A stretch of DNA of 64,000 nt. Source: Halomonas sp. KG2. Its GTDB lineage: Bacteria; Pseudomonadota; Gammaproteobacteria; Pseudomonadales; Halomonadaceae. The stretch covers positions 4,397,953 to 4,461,952 of the forward strand of contig CP098528.1 in NCBI GenBank assembly GCA_030440445.1, in the 5' to 3' direction. The notes under the pieces are model-generated. The model saw nothing but the letters and a program-made list of their open reading frames with translations. It did not search any database and was not told where the DNA came from. Each line of letters starts with the position of its first letter. Position 1 is the first letter of the stretch. The translations under genes and the position numbers were made by a program. Shown here one piece after another: positions 6,694-15,506 of the stretch.

Positions 6694-8717
6694 ATTTTCA
6701 AAAATACTGTGACTTGATTCAGGATGATCAGAAGATAAAATCAGAAAAAACTTTATTATTAACATACACTAACTCGAAGAATGAGGCATTCAGCATATCA
6801 CCGGAGAGCATCAGGCTTTTCCTTTTATTTTTGCTAAACAATTTTGATTTAGTTGTTTCTGCGTGGGAGAAAGTATCAACAAGAAAAGAAAACTTTTATC
6901 AATATGAAGAAAAATCATACAGAGAGATATATAAGTCAGCTAGCGACGAAGAACTGAAAATAATATCTTCAGCCGGTCGCAGCCAGACCAAAGCTTTGAC
7001 AAAGCTAATTGCAAAATTAATTGGCTTTTTAAGCAGAAAAAATTATGAATCTCCTGAAAAAAATACTTTTTTTGATAAAAATTATATCAAGTTTGCTCTT
7101 GAAAACTGGGATAATATAATGGTTAGTACTCCTTCAAAATCAGGGGTAATAAACAATGAGAACATAAAAGAATCTTTCAGAATTTGGATGGTAAAAAATG
7201 GCTTACCTGAAAAAACTGCGTCATCTTATTCGGAAACAGGAATCACCTTTTGTAACAAATATTTATCTAGAATTAATATAAACGAAGAAAATCTTTATAA
7301 ACTAAACCACAAACAAGTACTAAATACACTTAATGAATTAAAGAAAATAAATGATTGGTTGCAGGCAGATAAGAATGATAATTCGATGTATAGTGGTGCT
7401 TGTAAAAAATTAGCAGAGTTTCTGAAATATAAAAACAATACCACTCTTTCTTCTCTGCCCAAACCCTTCCTACTCCTGGCTGGTATCTCAGGAACTGGCA
7501 AAACCCGCTTTGTTCGTGAGCAGGCAAAATCCACGGGCCAATTTAATGAAACCTATTGTTTAACTTCGGTGCGCCCTGATTGGCATGAACCGAGTGATCT
7601 ATTGGGGTATATTTCTCGACTCTCGAGTAGCGGCCAGGCGGAATATATTACTACAGATGTACTTCAATTTATTGCCAAAGCCTGGCGTGCCATCGCCGAT
7701 AGTAACTTAACGATTGATGTACAAAATAGTGATGACCATGGCGAGCGTCTGGTGGTCAGTGGTGACCGTGGTGCTCTACAAGCCGTGTTGCCCTATTGGC
7801 TATGCTTAGATGAAATGAATCTTGCACCTGTTGAGCAGTATTTTGCCGATTACCTATCGGTGCTCGAAACCCGTGAATGGGATTGGGATGAAGATACCTT
7901 CATTTACAGCAGCGATGCATTATTAAAGCCTGCTACGATTAGCGCCGTTGCGGATACGGATAAATTAAGAGTCGATTTGGGCTTTGAGTTACCAGACTAC
8001 GACGATCTTTGGCAGCTAATCTGTCAGTATGGCTTAGCAATTCCATTCAACTTAATGGTTGCTGGCACGGTTAATATGGATGAAACCACCCATGGCTTTT
8101 CGCGCAAAGTAATCGATCGCGCCCTAAGCTTTGATTTTGGTGAATTTTTCCCCAATGATTACGATACTTTCTTTGCTCCAACCAGTCATAACAAATCACT
8201 CGGTTACCCTATTTGGTCACAAGCGCGAAAAGATGATTTAGCCAATACCTGTGATGCCGATGGATCGCAAACATTGGCATTTTTGAGTGCCGTGAATACG
8301 GTATTGAAGACCACCCCGTTTGAATTGGCCTACCGTGCACTTAATGAGTTATTACTGGCCGTAGTCAGCACCCAGCCACAGGACGAGCTAACCCTGAAAG
8401 CCGTATGGGATGATTTTATGATGTGTAAAGTACTGCCTAGGATTGAAGGAGATAGCGATAAGCTAACTACAGCAGCAGGTGGAGATATGTTGGCGGAGCT
8501 GAATAACGTATTGACGGAGCAATTGTCGCCTATCTGGAATGCTGATGACAATAATGATTCGGCCCATCAGCGACCCGATCTGTATAGAGAACAAGCACTG
8601 GACGTAGAAGCAACAGAAGACGAGAAAGTACTGCGCATTGCTTGTCGCTCAAAAGGTAAGCTCTCATGGATGAAACAACGCTTGGATAGCGTGACGTTTA
8701 CGAGTTTCTGGCCGTGA
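6690..8717 (+). CDS. McrB-like AAA+ NTPase, motor subunit of a McrBC-type restriction enzyme
   Basis: A 675-residue protein. Residues 1-245 are a helical N-terminal region with no family I can name, including a FRIWMVKNGLPEKTASSY...YSGACKKLAEFL segment resembling a small core-binding-like fold; in McrB this position holds the DNA-recognition domain. The AAA+ module follows: Walker A GISGTGKT near 265, Walker B WLCLDEMNLAPVEQYF near 368, and the McrB-type signature GTVNMDETTHGFSRKVIDRA near 455. McrB proteins hydrolyse GTP to translocate DNA and activate the McrC nuclease. Base composition switches abruptly near 7440-7470, at the domain boundary. It overlaps the methyltransferase gene by 4 bases and is followed by the nuclease gene. 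Confidence 0.9.
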   Translation: MNFQKYCDLIQDDQKIKSEKTLLLTYTNSKNEAFSISPESIRLFLLFLLNNFDLVVSAWEKVSTRKENFYQYEEKSYREIYKSASDEELKIISSAGRSQTKALTKLIAKLIGFLSRKNYESPEKNTFFDKNYIKFALENWDNIMVSTPSKSGVINNENIKESFRIWMVKNGLPEKTASSYSETGITFCNKYLSRININEENLYKLNHKQVLNTLNELKKINDWLQADKNDNSMYSGACKKLAEFLKYKNNTTLSSLPKPFLLLAGISGTGKTRFVREQAKSTGQFNETYCLTSVRPDWHEPSDLLGYISRLSSSGQAEYITTDVLQFIAKAWRAIADSNLTIDVQNSDDHGERLVVSGDRGALQAVLPYWLCLDEMNLAPVEQYFADYLSVLETREWDWDEDTFIYSSDALLKPATISAVADTDKLRVDLGFELPDYDDLWQLICQYGLAIPFNLMVAGTVNMDETTHGFSRKVIDRALSFDFGEFFPNDYDTFFAPTSHNKSLGYPIWSQARKDDLANTCDADGSQTLAFLSAVNTVLKTTPFELAYRALNELLLAVVSTQPQDELTLKAVWDDFMMCKVLPRIEGDSDKLTTAAGGDMLAELNNVLTEQLSPIWNADDNNDSAHQRPDLYREQALDVEATEDEKVLRIACRSKGKLSWMKQRLDSVTFTSFWP

Positions 8718-8771
8718 TTTTTGGCTGTAACGCTAAGCACGGTAGAGGTAAAGCGAAAGGAGTGGCGAGGA

Positions 8772-11306
8772 ATGCCTGAGTTAATACGATTACAAACACC
8801 TGATTTTGAGTTTTCGGTTTGGGCTAACGATATCAGCGCGCGCGCAAAAGTGTATCAGGCCACTGTGGCCGAAAGAGCCAGCCTAACGCTTGAGTATGCA
8901 GAGAGCGATGCAGCCCTTCGCTTTGCCCCAGAAGTTGAACTTGTTGATATCGCAGTTATTGATGAGCAGAACAGTAGCCTTGAACTTGATAACAGCCATG
9001 CACAAACTGTTTTGGCGACAAGTGTCACTGCGCCTGAAAAATGCTCAACATTCACTTTAAATACACCTTTGTTTTTTGAAAATACTCAATATCAGTTTGA
9101 ATGGGTGTTCTTGCAAGCCGTATCCGATGCATACTTGGTACATCGTAGCCAAAGCGTCAGCGAAGCGTTTCGCTTTGCCAAACAACGGGGGCCTATTCCC
9201 GCACGTTTAACAGGCACCATTAATACTGGCAATGATGTTGGCTGGATGCGCTTACCACTATCATTTGAGGCAGAAGGTAAAACCCACACACAGCATATTG
9301 CTTTTGAAGTGTTGCCTACCAAGATGGCGCTACATCACGATTTACCAGCCATGTACCAGGCAATTGATGCTGTTTACCCGCTTTGGCGCTTTAGCTTGGT
9401 AGAAAAAACCGAGCAAGATGCAGCAGCCAGCAAACAACGAGGGCACTTTCCACTGATGTGGCTGGCCAACTTTGCTGCTTTAAGGGAACGCTTTGAACAA
9501 GGCCTAAAGTTAATCTGTGCTGCCCCGCATAGCCGTTTACAACCAACAATTTCCAATGTTAAGGCGGCAAAATTAAAAGGGCGCCTACCCTACAGGCTCG
9601 CTGAGCAAGTTAAGCGAGACTTTGCCAATGGTCAATATGATAAACGTTATCGGGTAGAGAAGAAGCAGCTTAGCGTAGATACACCTGAAAACCGTTTTAT
9701 TAAGATGGCGGTTACCCAGTGTAAACGACAACTGGCCAAGTTTGAGGCTACGCTGCGTGCTAGCAATCAAGCACCAGAACGCCAACGCTTATCGAATTTT
9801 TTTTTAAATGAACTGCATAGCTGGCAACTACCGATACAAAAGGTTCTGAATCTAAGCTTCTTAAAAGAGGTAAGTGCTTACGGTGGTCTAAGCCATGAAT
9901 CTCTTGTGCTGCAACAAAAAACAGGGTACAGCGCGGTATACCGAGTGTGGCAAGAACTGAGGTTTTATTTGGATGTGTTTGGCAATCAGTCGAGCATTTC
10001 AATGAAATCGGTGGCCGAAATTTATGAGGTATGGTGTTTTCTGTGTCTGAAACAGATTTTAGAGCAGAATCTTGGCTTTGAATTAGTCAGCAATAGCATA
10101 GCAACATTGTCACAAAATGAGTTTTTCGAATATCAGCTAAAAGATGGTTTCGCCGGTGCATTTCAATTTAAACGCGATGATGGTGTCACGGCAAGGCTGG
10201 CTCATGAACCAAAGTTCACCAACAAAGGGCTGTCCATTCGTTCTTACTTGGTAAACCAAGAACCAGATATTGTATTAGAAGTCACCTTGCCCAAGACGGA
10301 TGGTTCAGACGAAGAGCAGCAGTTTATCTGGTTATTCGATGCGAAATACCGCATTAAAACTAATAAAAATCGTTTTGACAACAGCGAAGAAAATATTTCG
10401 CAAACAGATTACGTACCCGACGATGCTATTAATCAAATGCACCGTTATCGGGATGCGTTAATTCGCTTGTCTGTACCCGATAACAAGACTCAGAAATCAA
10501 ATGACTACACTGCAGCCAAACTCCAGAAGAAAAGCCGGCCAGTATTTGGTGCCTTTGCTTTGTACCCAGGTTTTTTTGATCAAGTTAATGACACTAACCC
10601 ATATGCTGATGCGATTGAAGAGGTCAGCATAGGCGCGTTTGCTCTTTTACCTTCGCAAACCGAGAACAGCTACTGTGGTCACAAGTGGTTGCTTGACTTT
10701 TTGCAGGCGCAAATCGGTACAGCCCCAAGCAGCAAAACTGCGCAGCATGATGAAACCATTTACCCTATAGCTGGTATGGCAGAGCGTTTATATATGCAGG
10801 AAGCAGCGCGTATACCTTATTACGGTATGCGCCAAGTTCTTTATCCTGACCTAACTATGACAGTTGCACTGGGAGGCCAGCGAGGCCGCGACAGTAGTTA
10901 CTTTAACGCATTTGAGCAGGGTACTGCACAGTGGTATCACCTACCGCAAAAAACCTTCTTGGCTAAATTTAAGCAGCATATTGCTGAAGAAATTTGCTAC
11001 TTGGCTTTAGCATCGACATCTGACATCCAAAGAGCTACCAAGCAAATAGATAAGTTATGGCCGGTAAAGCGAGTATCCGTATTACCACGCTATGCTATTA
11101 GCGAAGAGCAAGCGGGTAAAAAATCAGGCGCTGATGATCTGTATTATTTGTTTGAACTAGGTAAGCCACTGACGCTACAAAGCCCAGTTACCCATGTTCC
11201 ACATCGTCCCATAAGAAACTCGATGAAACTGACGACCTTAACGCGAATAGAGAATGTTAAGCAATTTTCTGAAGTAGAGGAAGTTTATGAAGAGGCCATG
11301 GTGTAA
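8772..11306 (+). CDS. McrC-like nuclease with DUF2357 domain (COG1700 type)
   Basis: An 844-residue protein from the ATG at 8772, which has AAAGGAG 9 bases upstream; a TTG at 8721 would add 17 residues but lacks such a site. The N-terminal two thirds match DUF2357-type proteins that partner McrB-like motors. The PD-(D/E)XK nuclease core reads EPDIVLEV, then WLFDAKYRIK, then INQMHRYRDAL, all catalytic positions present (roughly 495-560). A C-terminal segment with YYLFELGKPLTL and MKLTTLTRIENV is unassigned and might recognise DNA or contact the motor. Here it would supply the cutting activity for the upstream motor and methyltransferase. Confidence 0.88.
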   Translation: MPELIRLQTPDFEFSVWANDISARAKVYQATVAERASLTLEYAESDAALRFAPEVELVDIAVIDEQNSSLELDNSHAQTVLATSVTAPEKCSTFTLNTPLFFENTQYQFEWVFLQAVSDAYLVHRSQSVSEAFRFAKQRGPIPARLTGTINTGNDVGWMRLPLSFEAEGKTHTQHIAFEVLPTKMALHHDLPAMYQAIDAVYPLWRFSLVEKTEQDAAASKQRGHFPLMWLANFAALRERFEQGLKLICAAPHSRLQPTISNVKAAKLKGRLPYRLAEQVKRDFANGQYDKRYRVEKKQLSVDTPENRFIKMAVTQCKRQLAKFEATLRASNQAPERQRLSNFFLNELHSWQLPIQKVLNLSFLKEVSAYGGLSHESLVLQQKTGYSAVYRVWQELRFYLDVFGNQSSISMKSVAEIYEVWCFLCLKQILEQNLGFELVSNSIATLSQNEFFEYQLKDGFAGAFQFKRDDGVTARLAHEPKFTNKGLSIRSYLVNQEPDIVLEVTLPKTDGSDEEQQFIWLFDAKYRIKTNKNRFDNSEENISQTDYVPDDAINQMHRYRDALIRLSVPDNKTQKSNDYTAAKLQKKSRPVFGAFALYPGFFDQVNDTNPYADAIEEVSIGAFALLPSQTENSYCGHKWLLDFLQAQIGTAPSSKTAQHDETIYPIAGMAERLYMQEAARIPYYGMRQVLYPDLTMTVALGGQRGRDSSYFNAFEQGTAQWYHLPQKTFLAKFKQHIAEEICYLALASTSDIQRATKQIDKLWPVKRVSVLPRYAISEEQAGKKSGADDLYYLFELGKPLTLQSPVTHVPHRPIRNSMKLTTLTRIENVKQFSEVEEVYEEAMV

Positions 11307-11422
11307 TGGGAGATAAAAGATAATAACAAAATTTAAATCTAACTTGTTGATTAAAGTATTATTTATCCGTTATTTTATTAGCGATTAAAAATAGGTAATG
11401 ACAACTTTATTTGTAAAATACA

Positions 11423-11461
11423 ATAAAAAAAGCCCTGTATTTACAAGTCAATAACAGGGCT
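11423..11461 (-). terminator. Rho-independent terminator of yicC
   Basis: AGCCCTGT (11431-11438) pairs with ACAGGGCT (11454-11461). Read on the minus strand the stem is followed by a run of seven T. It lies 20 bases past the yicC stop. The 3' end of the plus-strand restriction operon converges on it from the left. Confidence 0.8.
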
Positions 11462-11480
11462 TATTAGATGAATAAAAAAC

Positions 11481-12359
11481 CTACTCAATATTCTGAATCT
11501 GCTCCCGCATCTGCTCGATCAACACCTTCAACTCCACTGCACAACGCGTCGTCTCCGCCACTACGGATTTTGACGACAGCGTGTTGGCTTCGCGGTTGAG
11601 CTCTTGCATCAAGAAGTCTAACCGGCGGCCTTTGGGGCCTTTTTGGGCGAGCTGGTGGCTCACTTCTGCTATATGTGCGGTGAGGCGGTCCAGTTCTTCG
11701 TCTACATCGGCTTTCTGCGCGACCAGTACCAGTTCGGCTTCCAGGCGTTGCGGGTCGAGTTCGGTTTTGGCGACTTCTAAGCGTTCCAAAAGTTGGGCGC
11801 GCTGGCGCTCTAAAATTTGCGGCAGCAGGCTGCGCACAGTGGCGACTTGTTCACTCACAGCCGTTAGCCGAGTGGTGATCATCTCAGCAAGTTTTTCGCC
11901 CTCCCGGGCGCGGGCGTCGATCAACTCGTTCAGTGCTTGATCAAATAGCGTTTTGGCGGCGGCTTTGATGGCGTCTTGGTCGAGGTGCTGGGTTTCCATA
12001 ACGCCGGGTTGGTTAAGCAACGCCAGCGTGGTGGGCGGCACGGCACTGGGTACCTGTTGCTGAATAGCGGCCAGGGCATCGGCTATTTCTTTTAAGCGCT
12101 GGGCGTTAACCGCAGGGGCTTGGTTGGCTTCGGCGGCTTCAAAACGCAGGCTGCACTCTACCTTGCCCCGCGCTAGGCGCGTGCGTAAGGCATCGCGTAG
12201 CACTGGCTCCAGCTCGCGTAGAGCGTCGGGCAGGCGAAAGTGCGGTTCCAGGTAGCGCTGATTCACCGAGCGGATTTCTACCTGCAGAGTGCCAAACGGG
12301 GCAGCCTGCTCGGTGCGGGCAAAGGCAGTCATGCTGTGTACGTGGCGTGGGTTGGCCAT
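11481..12359 (-). CDS. yicC: YicC family endoribonuclease
   Basis: A 292-residue YicC protein, full length for the family. It shows the usual N-terminal SMTAFAR motif, central SVNQRYLEPHFRLP, and the C-terminal block RLDFLMQELNREANTLSSKS. E. coli YicC acts as an endoribonuclease affecting small-RNA turnover. I start it at ATG 12357-12359, preceded by AGGAAA; the in-frame ATG 8 codons upstream is less well placed. It is divergent from rph across about 140 bases, a neighbourhood widespread in proteobacteria. It marks the return of ordinary chromosomal genes after the defence island. Confidence 0.92.
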   Translation of the reverse strand: MANPRHVHSMTAFARTEQAAPFGTLQVEIRSVNQRYLEPHFRLPDALRELEPVLRDALRTRLARGKVECSLRFEAAEANQAPAVNAQRLKEIADALAAIQQQVPSAVPPTTLALLNQPGVMETQHLDQDAIKAAAKTLFDQALNELIDARAREGEKLAEMITTRLTAVSEQVATVRSLLPQILERQRAQLLERLEVAKTELDPQRLEAELVLVAQKADVDEELDRLTAHIAEVSHQLAQKGPKGRRLDFLMQELNREANTLSSKSVVAETTRCAVELKVLIEQMREQIQNIE

Positions 12360-12502
12360 TAAAGTTTCCTGTTCATCGCGCATTTAGGTCAGTCTAACCG
12401 ATCTTGTGCTGGTGGATACGTCTGCCTTGAATAGGCCCATCAGTGGCGGCGTTGACGTGTACAATAGTGGGCTTTCCCACTGTTAAATTGATGTGAGGTG
12501 CT

Positions 12503-13240
12503 ATGCGTCCTGATGTTGTTCGCCCTAGCGGTCGTGAAGCCGACCAGCTTCGTGAAATTCGCATAACCCGCGATTACACTCGCCATGCAGAAGGTTCGGT
12601 ACTGGTGGAGTTTGGCGATACCAAGGTGCTGTGTAATGCGAGCGTAGAAGCAGGCGTACCGCGCTGGCTGCGTGGTAAAAATCAGGGTTGGATCACCGCT
12701 GAGTACGGCATGTTGCCCCGTGCCACGCACACCCGCAGTGGCCGTGAAGCGACGCGCGGTAAACAAGGTGGCCGGACGCTGGAAATTCAGCGTTTGATCG
12801 GCCGTAGCCTGCGCGCGTCAGTGAACTTGAAGAAGTTGGGTGAATTCACCATTACCGTGGATTGCGATGTGATCCAGGCCGACGGCGGCACCCGTACCGC
12901 GTCGATTACCGGTGGCTGCGTGGCGCTGGTGGATGCCATTCGCTATCTGCAGCGTGAGAAGAAGATTAAAGGTGACCCCTTTAAACAGCTGGTTAGCGCG
13001 ATTTCGGTGGGTATTTATAAAGGCGTGCCGGTACTAGATCTGGACTATCCGGAAGATAGCAAAGCCGACACCGATCTGAACGTGGTGATGACTGAAAGCG
13101 GCGAGCTGATCGAGGTGCAGGGTACTGCAGAGTCGGGTGCGTTTAACCGTACTGAGCTGAATGCGATGCTTGATCTGGCGGAGAAAGCGGGCTCCGAGCT
13201 ACGCGCAAAACAGCGCGAAGCACTGGGTATTCGTGGCTAA
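12503..13240 (+). CDS. rph: Ribonuclease PH
   Basis: A 245-residue phosphorolytic 3'-5' exoribonuclease that trims tRNA precursors, normal length. The start [17 protein letters not shown] is classic, as are [14 protein letters not shown], the phosphate-site region around [14 protein letters not shown], and the C-terminal [18 protein letters not shown] precedes the ATG. The order rph, crc, pyrE matches that in Pseudomonas. A hairpin follows the stop within 40 bases. Confidence 0.97.
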   Translation: MRPDVVRPSGREADQLREIRITRDYTRHAEGSVLVEFGDTKVLCNASVEAGVPRWLRGKNQGWITAEYGMLPRATHTRSGREATRGKQGGRTLEIQRLIGRSLRASVNLKKLGEFTITVDCDVIQADGGTRTASITGGCVALVDAIRYLQREKKIKGDPFKQLVSAISVGIYKGVPVLDLDYPEDSKADTDLNVVMTESGELIEVQGTAESGAFNRTELNAMLDLAEKAGSELRAKQREALGIRG

Positions 13241-13275
13241 GGCGTTACTTGGCGAATAACTTACGCGCTTACGCA

Positions 13276-13303
13276 AACAGGCCAGCTTAAAAGCTGGCCT
13301 GTT
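13276..13303. terminator. Hairpin between convergent rph and crc
   Basis: AACAGGCCAGCTT (13276-13288) pairs with AAGCTGGCCTGTT (13291-13303), a nearly perfect 13-pair stem. The T tract is short on either strand. It sits between two convergent genes and probably ends both transcripts. Confidence 0.65.
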
Positions 13304-13339
13304 GCTGAGACGGGTAACGCGACGCGGGAAAGTGAGCGC

Positions 13340-14107
13340 TTATAGCGCTAAGTCATACTCAACGATCAGCGGTGCGAACTCAGAGAAGGTCGCATCGTAA
13401 TCAATCCACGCGTCAACCACATGGCGACGGAAGTTGGGGCCGACCAGTTGGTAGTCGATCCGCCAGCCTTCTTGGCGCTCACGGGGCACGTCTTGGTCGA
13501 GCTTTGGCCACCAGGTATATTCACCCGCGTCGCGATTAATTTCGCGGAAGGTGTCGATAAAGCCGGTTGGGCCAAGCACCTGATCCATCCAGGCACGCTC
13601 TTCAGGGCGGAAACCAGAGGTAAGCTGATTGTCCGACCAGTTGGCCAAATCAATGGTTTTATGGGCAACGTGCCAGGTACCACAGATGATGTATTCACGG
13701 CGTTTGCGCGACATCTTCGTCAGGTACTCTTGATACTGCTCCATAAACGCCTGTTTGGCTTTTTGATCACTTCCATCAGGCATCAAGAAAGTGGCGATAC
13801 TGAAGCGGTCATAATCCGCCTGCAGAAAGCGCCCTTCGTGATCGCACTGAGGGAACCCAAGGCCGTACATAATCGCCTTGGGAATTTTGCGGCAATAAAG
13901 TGCCACACCGGAGAAACCATCTTCTTCTGCATCCAGAAAGTAGCCTTCGTAGCCTTCCGGATAGAGAATATAGTCGTCCAGTTCAAAACTTTTTGCCTTG
14001 ATGTTCTGCACGCAGATCACGTCGGCATCCTGCTGAGCCAGCCAGTCCAGGAAGCCACGGTCGACGGCATCACGTATACCATTGACATTGATGCTGGCAA
14101 TTTTCAT
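13340..14107 (-). CDS. crc: Catabolite repression control protein Crc (nuclease-dead ExoIII fold)
   Basis: A 255-residue member of the exonuclease/endonuclease/phosphatase fold. The overall pattern (MKIASINVNGI, PEERAWMDQVLG, GWRIDYQLVGP) is that of Crc, not working exonuclease III. The catalytic Glu of LQETK is Asn (VQNIK), the Asp-Asn of GDxN is replaced (CGTWHVA), and the terminal SDH becomes EFA. In Pseudomonas Crc acts with Hfq on A-rich motifs in mRNAs to repress use of less-preferred carbon sources. The position between rph and pyrE is as in Pseudomonas. AAAGGGA lies 6 bases before the ATG. An automatic label of exodeoxyribonuclease III would be misleading. Confidence 0.88.
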   Translation of the reverse strand: MKIASINVNGIRDAVDRGFLDWLAQQDADVICVQNIKAKSFELDDYILYPEGYEGYFLDAEEDGFSGVALYCRKIPKAIMYGLGFPQCDHEGRFLQADYDRFSIATFLMPDGSDQKAKQAFMEQYQEYLTKMSRKRREYIICGTWHVAHKTIDLANWSDNQLTSGFRPEERAWMDQVLGPTGFIDTFREINRDAGEYTWWPKLDQDVPRERQEGWRIDYQLVGPNFRRHVVDAWIDYDATFSEFAPLIVEYDLAL

Positions 14108-14259
14108 AAATCGTCCCTTTTGCGTCGCTGCTGTATGATACCCGACGTTTAGACGTTTGGGTAAATAGACAAACCAAATCTTGCTATTTAACCCCGTTTT
14201 ATTGTTGCGTTTACTTAGATTCCTATTACTTTCATTCCTATCGACAAGAGAAAACCACC

Positions 14260-14931
14260 GTGGCCACCACTCTACAACCCTATCAGCGCGATTTCATTGC
14301 CTTCGCTATTGAGCAGGGCGTGCTCAAGTTTGGCGAGTTCACGCTAAAGTCGGGGCGAGTAAGCCCTTACTTTTTTAATGCCGGCCTGTTTCAAACCGGC
14401 CGTGCCTTGGCCAAGTTAGGCCGATTTTACGCTCAAGCGATTGTCGATAGTGGCCTGCAGGCAGATGTGCTGTTTGGCCCAGCCTATAAAGGCATTCCCT
14501 TGGCGGCGGTCACCGCCGCGGCCTTAGCCGACCATCACGACCGCGATATGCCCTACGCGTTTAATCGTAAAGAAGCCAAAACCCACGGCGAAGGCGGCAA
14601 TATTGTCGGCGCGCCACTGGCCGGCGATATTTTGATCATTGATGACGTCATTACGGCCGGTACGGCGATCCGTGAAGTGATGAGCCTGATTGAGCAAAGC
14701 GGTGCCCGCGCGGGCGGCGTCATTATTGCGCTAGATCGCCAAGAGCGCGGCCAGGGTGAGCAAAGCGCTATCCAGGAAGTCCAGGCTCAGTACGGCATGC
14801 CGGTTGTCAGTATTGTCACCTTAGAGCAAGTGCTTACTTACCTTGAAGAGCATGCTGGCGGCGAAATGCTGGCTTACGCCGAGGCCGTGCGCGCTTATCG
14901 CGATCGCTATGGCATCACGGGTAGTCGCTGA
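14260..14931 (+). CDS. pyrE: Orotate phosphoribosyltransferase
   Basis: A 223-residue enzyme of UMP synthesis that joins orotate and PRPP to give orotidine 5'-phosphate. The PRPP-binding signature [16 protein letters not shown] is near residues 126-141, and the catalytic loop [15 protein letters not shown] near 97-111. The start is GTG at 14260, with AAGAG about 10 bases upstream; no better ATG is in frame. It is divergent from crc, with 152 bases between the starts. Confidence 0.97.
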   Translation: MATTLQPYQRDFIAFAIEQGVLKFGEFTLKSGRVSPYFFNAGLFQTGRALAKLGRFYAQAIVDSGLQADVLFGPAYKGIPLAAVTAAALADHHDRDMPYAFNRKEAKTHGEGGNIVGAPLAGDILIIDDVITAGTAIREVMSLIEQSGARAGGVIIALDRQERGQGEQSAIQEVQAQYGMPVVSIVTLEQVLTYLEEHAGGEMLAYAEAVRAYRDRYGITGSR

Positions 14932-14933
14932 AC

Positions 14934-15410
14934 CTATTGTTCACTGCCTAATGCGCCAGCATAGCCTTGCTGGCGCCACGCTTCATAGCTAACGATGGCC
15001 ACCGCGTTGGAAAGGTTCAAACTACGGTTATTGGGCTGCATGGGGATGCGCAGCTTGTGTTCTTCAGGCAGCGCAGCGTGCACCTGGGGTGAAAGCCCTG
15101 CGGTTTCTGAACCGAACAGCAATACGTCGCCCGGAGCGAAGGTCGCGTCACTGTGAGCACGGGTACCTTTGGTAGTAATCGCCCATAGTGTGCGCCCCTG
15201 CATCGCCGCTTGAAACGCCGTAAAATCGGCATGGCGGGTAACATTGTTGAGATCGCGGTAATCTAGCCCGGCGCGCCGCAGCTTTTTCTCTTCGAGATCA
15301 AAGCCCAGCGGTTCAATTAAATGTAATCGGCAGCCATTGTTAGCCACCAGGCGCATAATGTTACCCGTGTTGGGTGCCATACGCGGTTCAAATAGCGCTA
15401 CTTCAAACAT
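14934..15410 (-). CDS. trmL: tRNA (cytidine(34)-2'-O)-methyltransferase
   Basis: A 158-residue SPOUT-class methyltransferase of minimal size, which 2'-O-methylates wobble C34/U34 in tRNA-Leu isoacceptors using S-adenosylmethionine. Motif 1 is the start [20 protein letters not shown]. The trefoil-knot motifs are [12 protein letters not shown] and [21 protein letters not shown] use ATG 15410, with AGGTGG just upstream, rather than the GTG two codons earlier. It is convergent with pyrE, separated by two bases, and divergent from rep. Confidence 0.95.
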   Translation of the reverse strand: MFEVALFEPRMAPNTGNIMRLVANNGCRLHLIEPLGFDLEEKKLRRAGLDYRDLNNVTRHADFTAFQAAMQGRTLWAITTKGTRAHSDATFAPGDVLLFGSETAGLSPQVHAALPEEHKLRIPMQPNNRSLNLSNAVAIVSYEAWRQQGYAGALGSEQ

Positions 15411-15506
15411 TACCACCTGCCTATTATTAACTCATTGTGCGTTCGCCCAGCGCCGCTGATTGTAATGGAATTTGCCAAGAAACACTTGTAGAGGTCACCC
15501 TTCACC

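Noticed and set aside
13340..14107. Calling the crc gene exodeoxyribonuclease III
   Set aside because: The catalytic residues of all three ExoIII motif groups are replaced and the neighbourhood is that of crc.
13421..14152. Long open frame of 243 codons on the plus strand, antisense to crc
   Set aside because: It mirrors the crc reading frame, has no ribosome-binding site, and its translation resembles no protein; crc is well supported.
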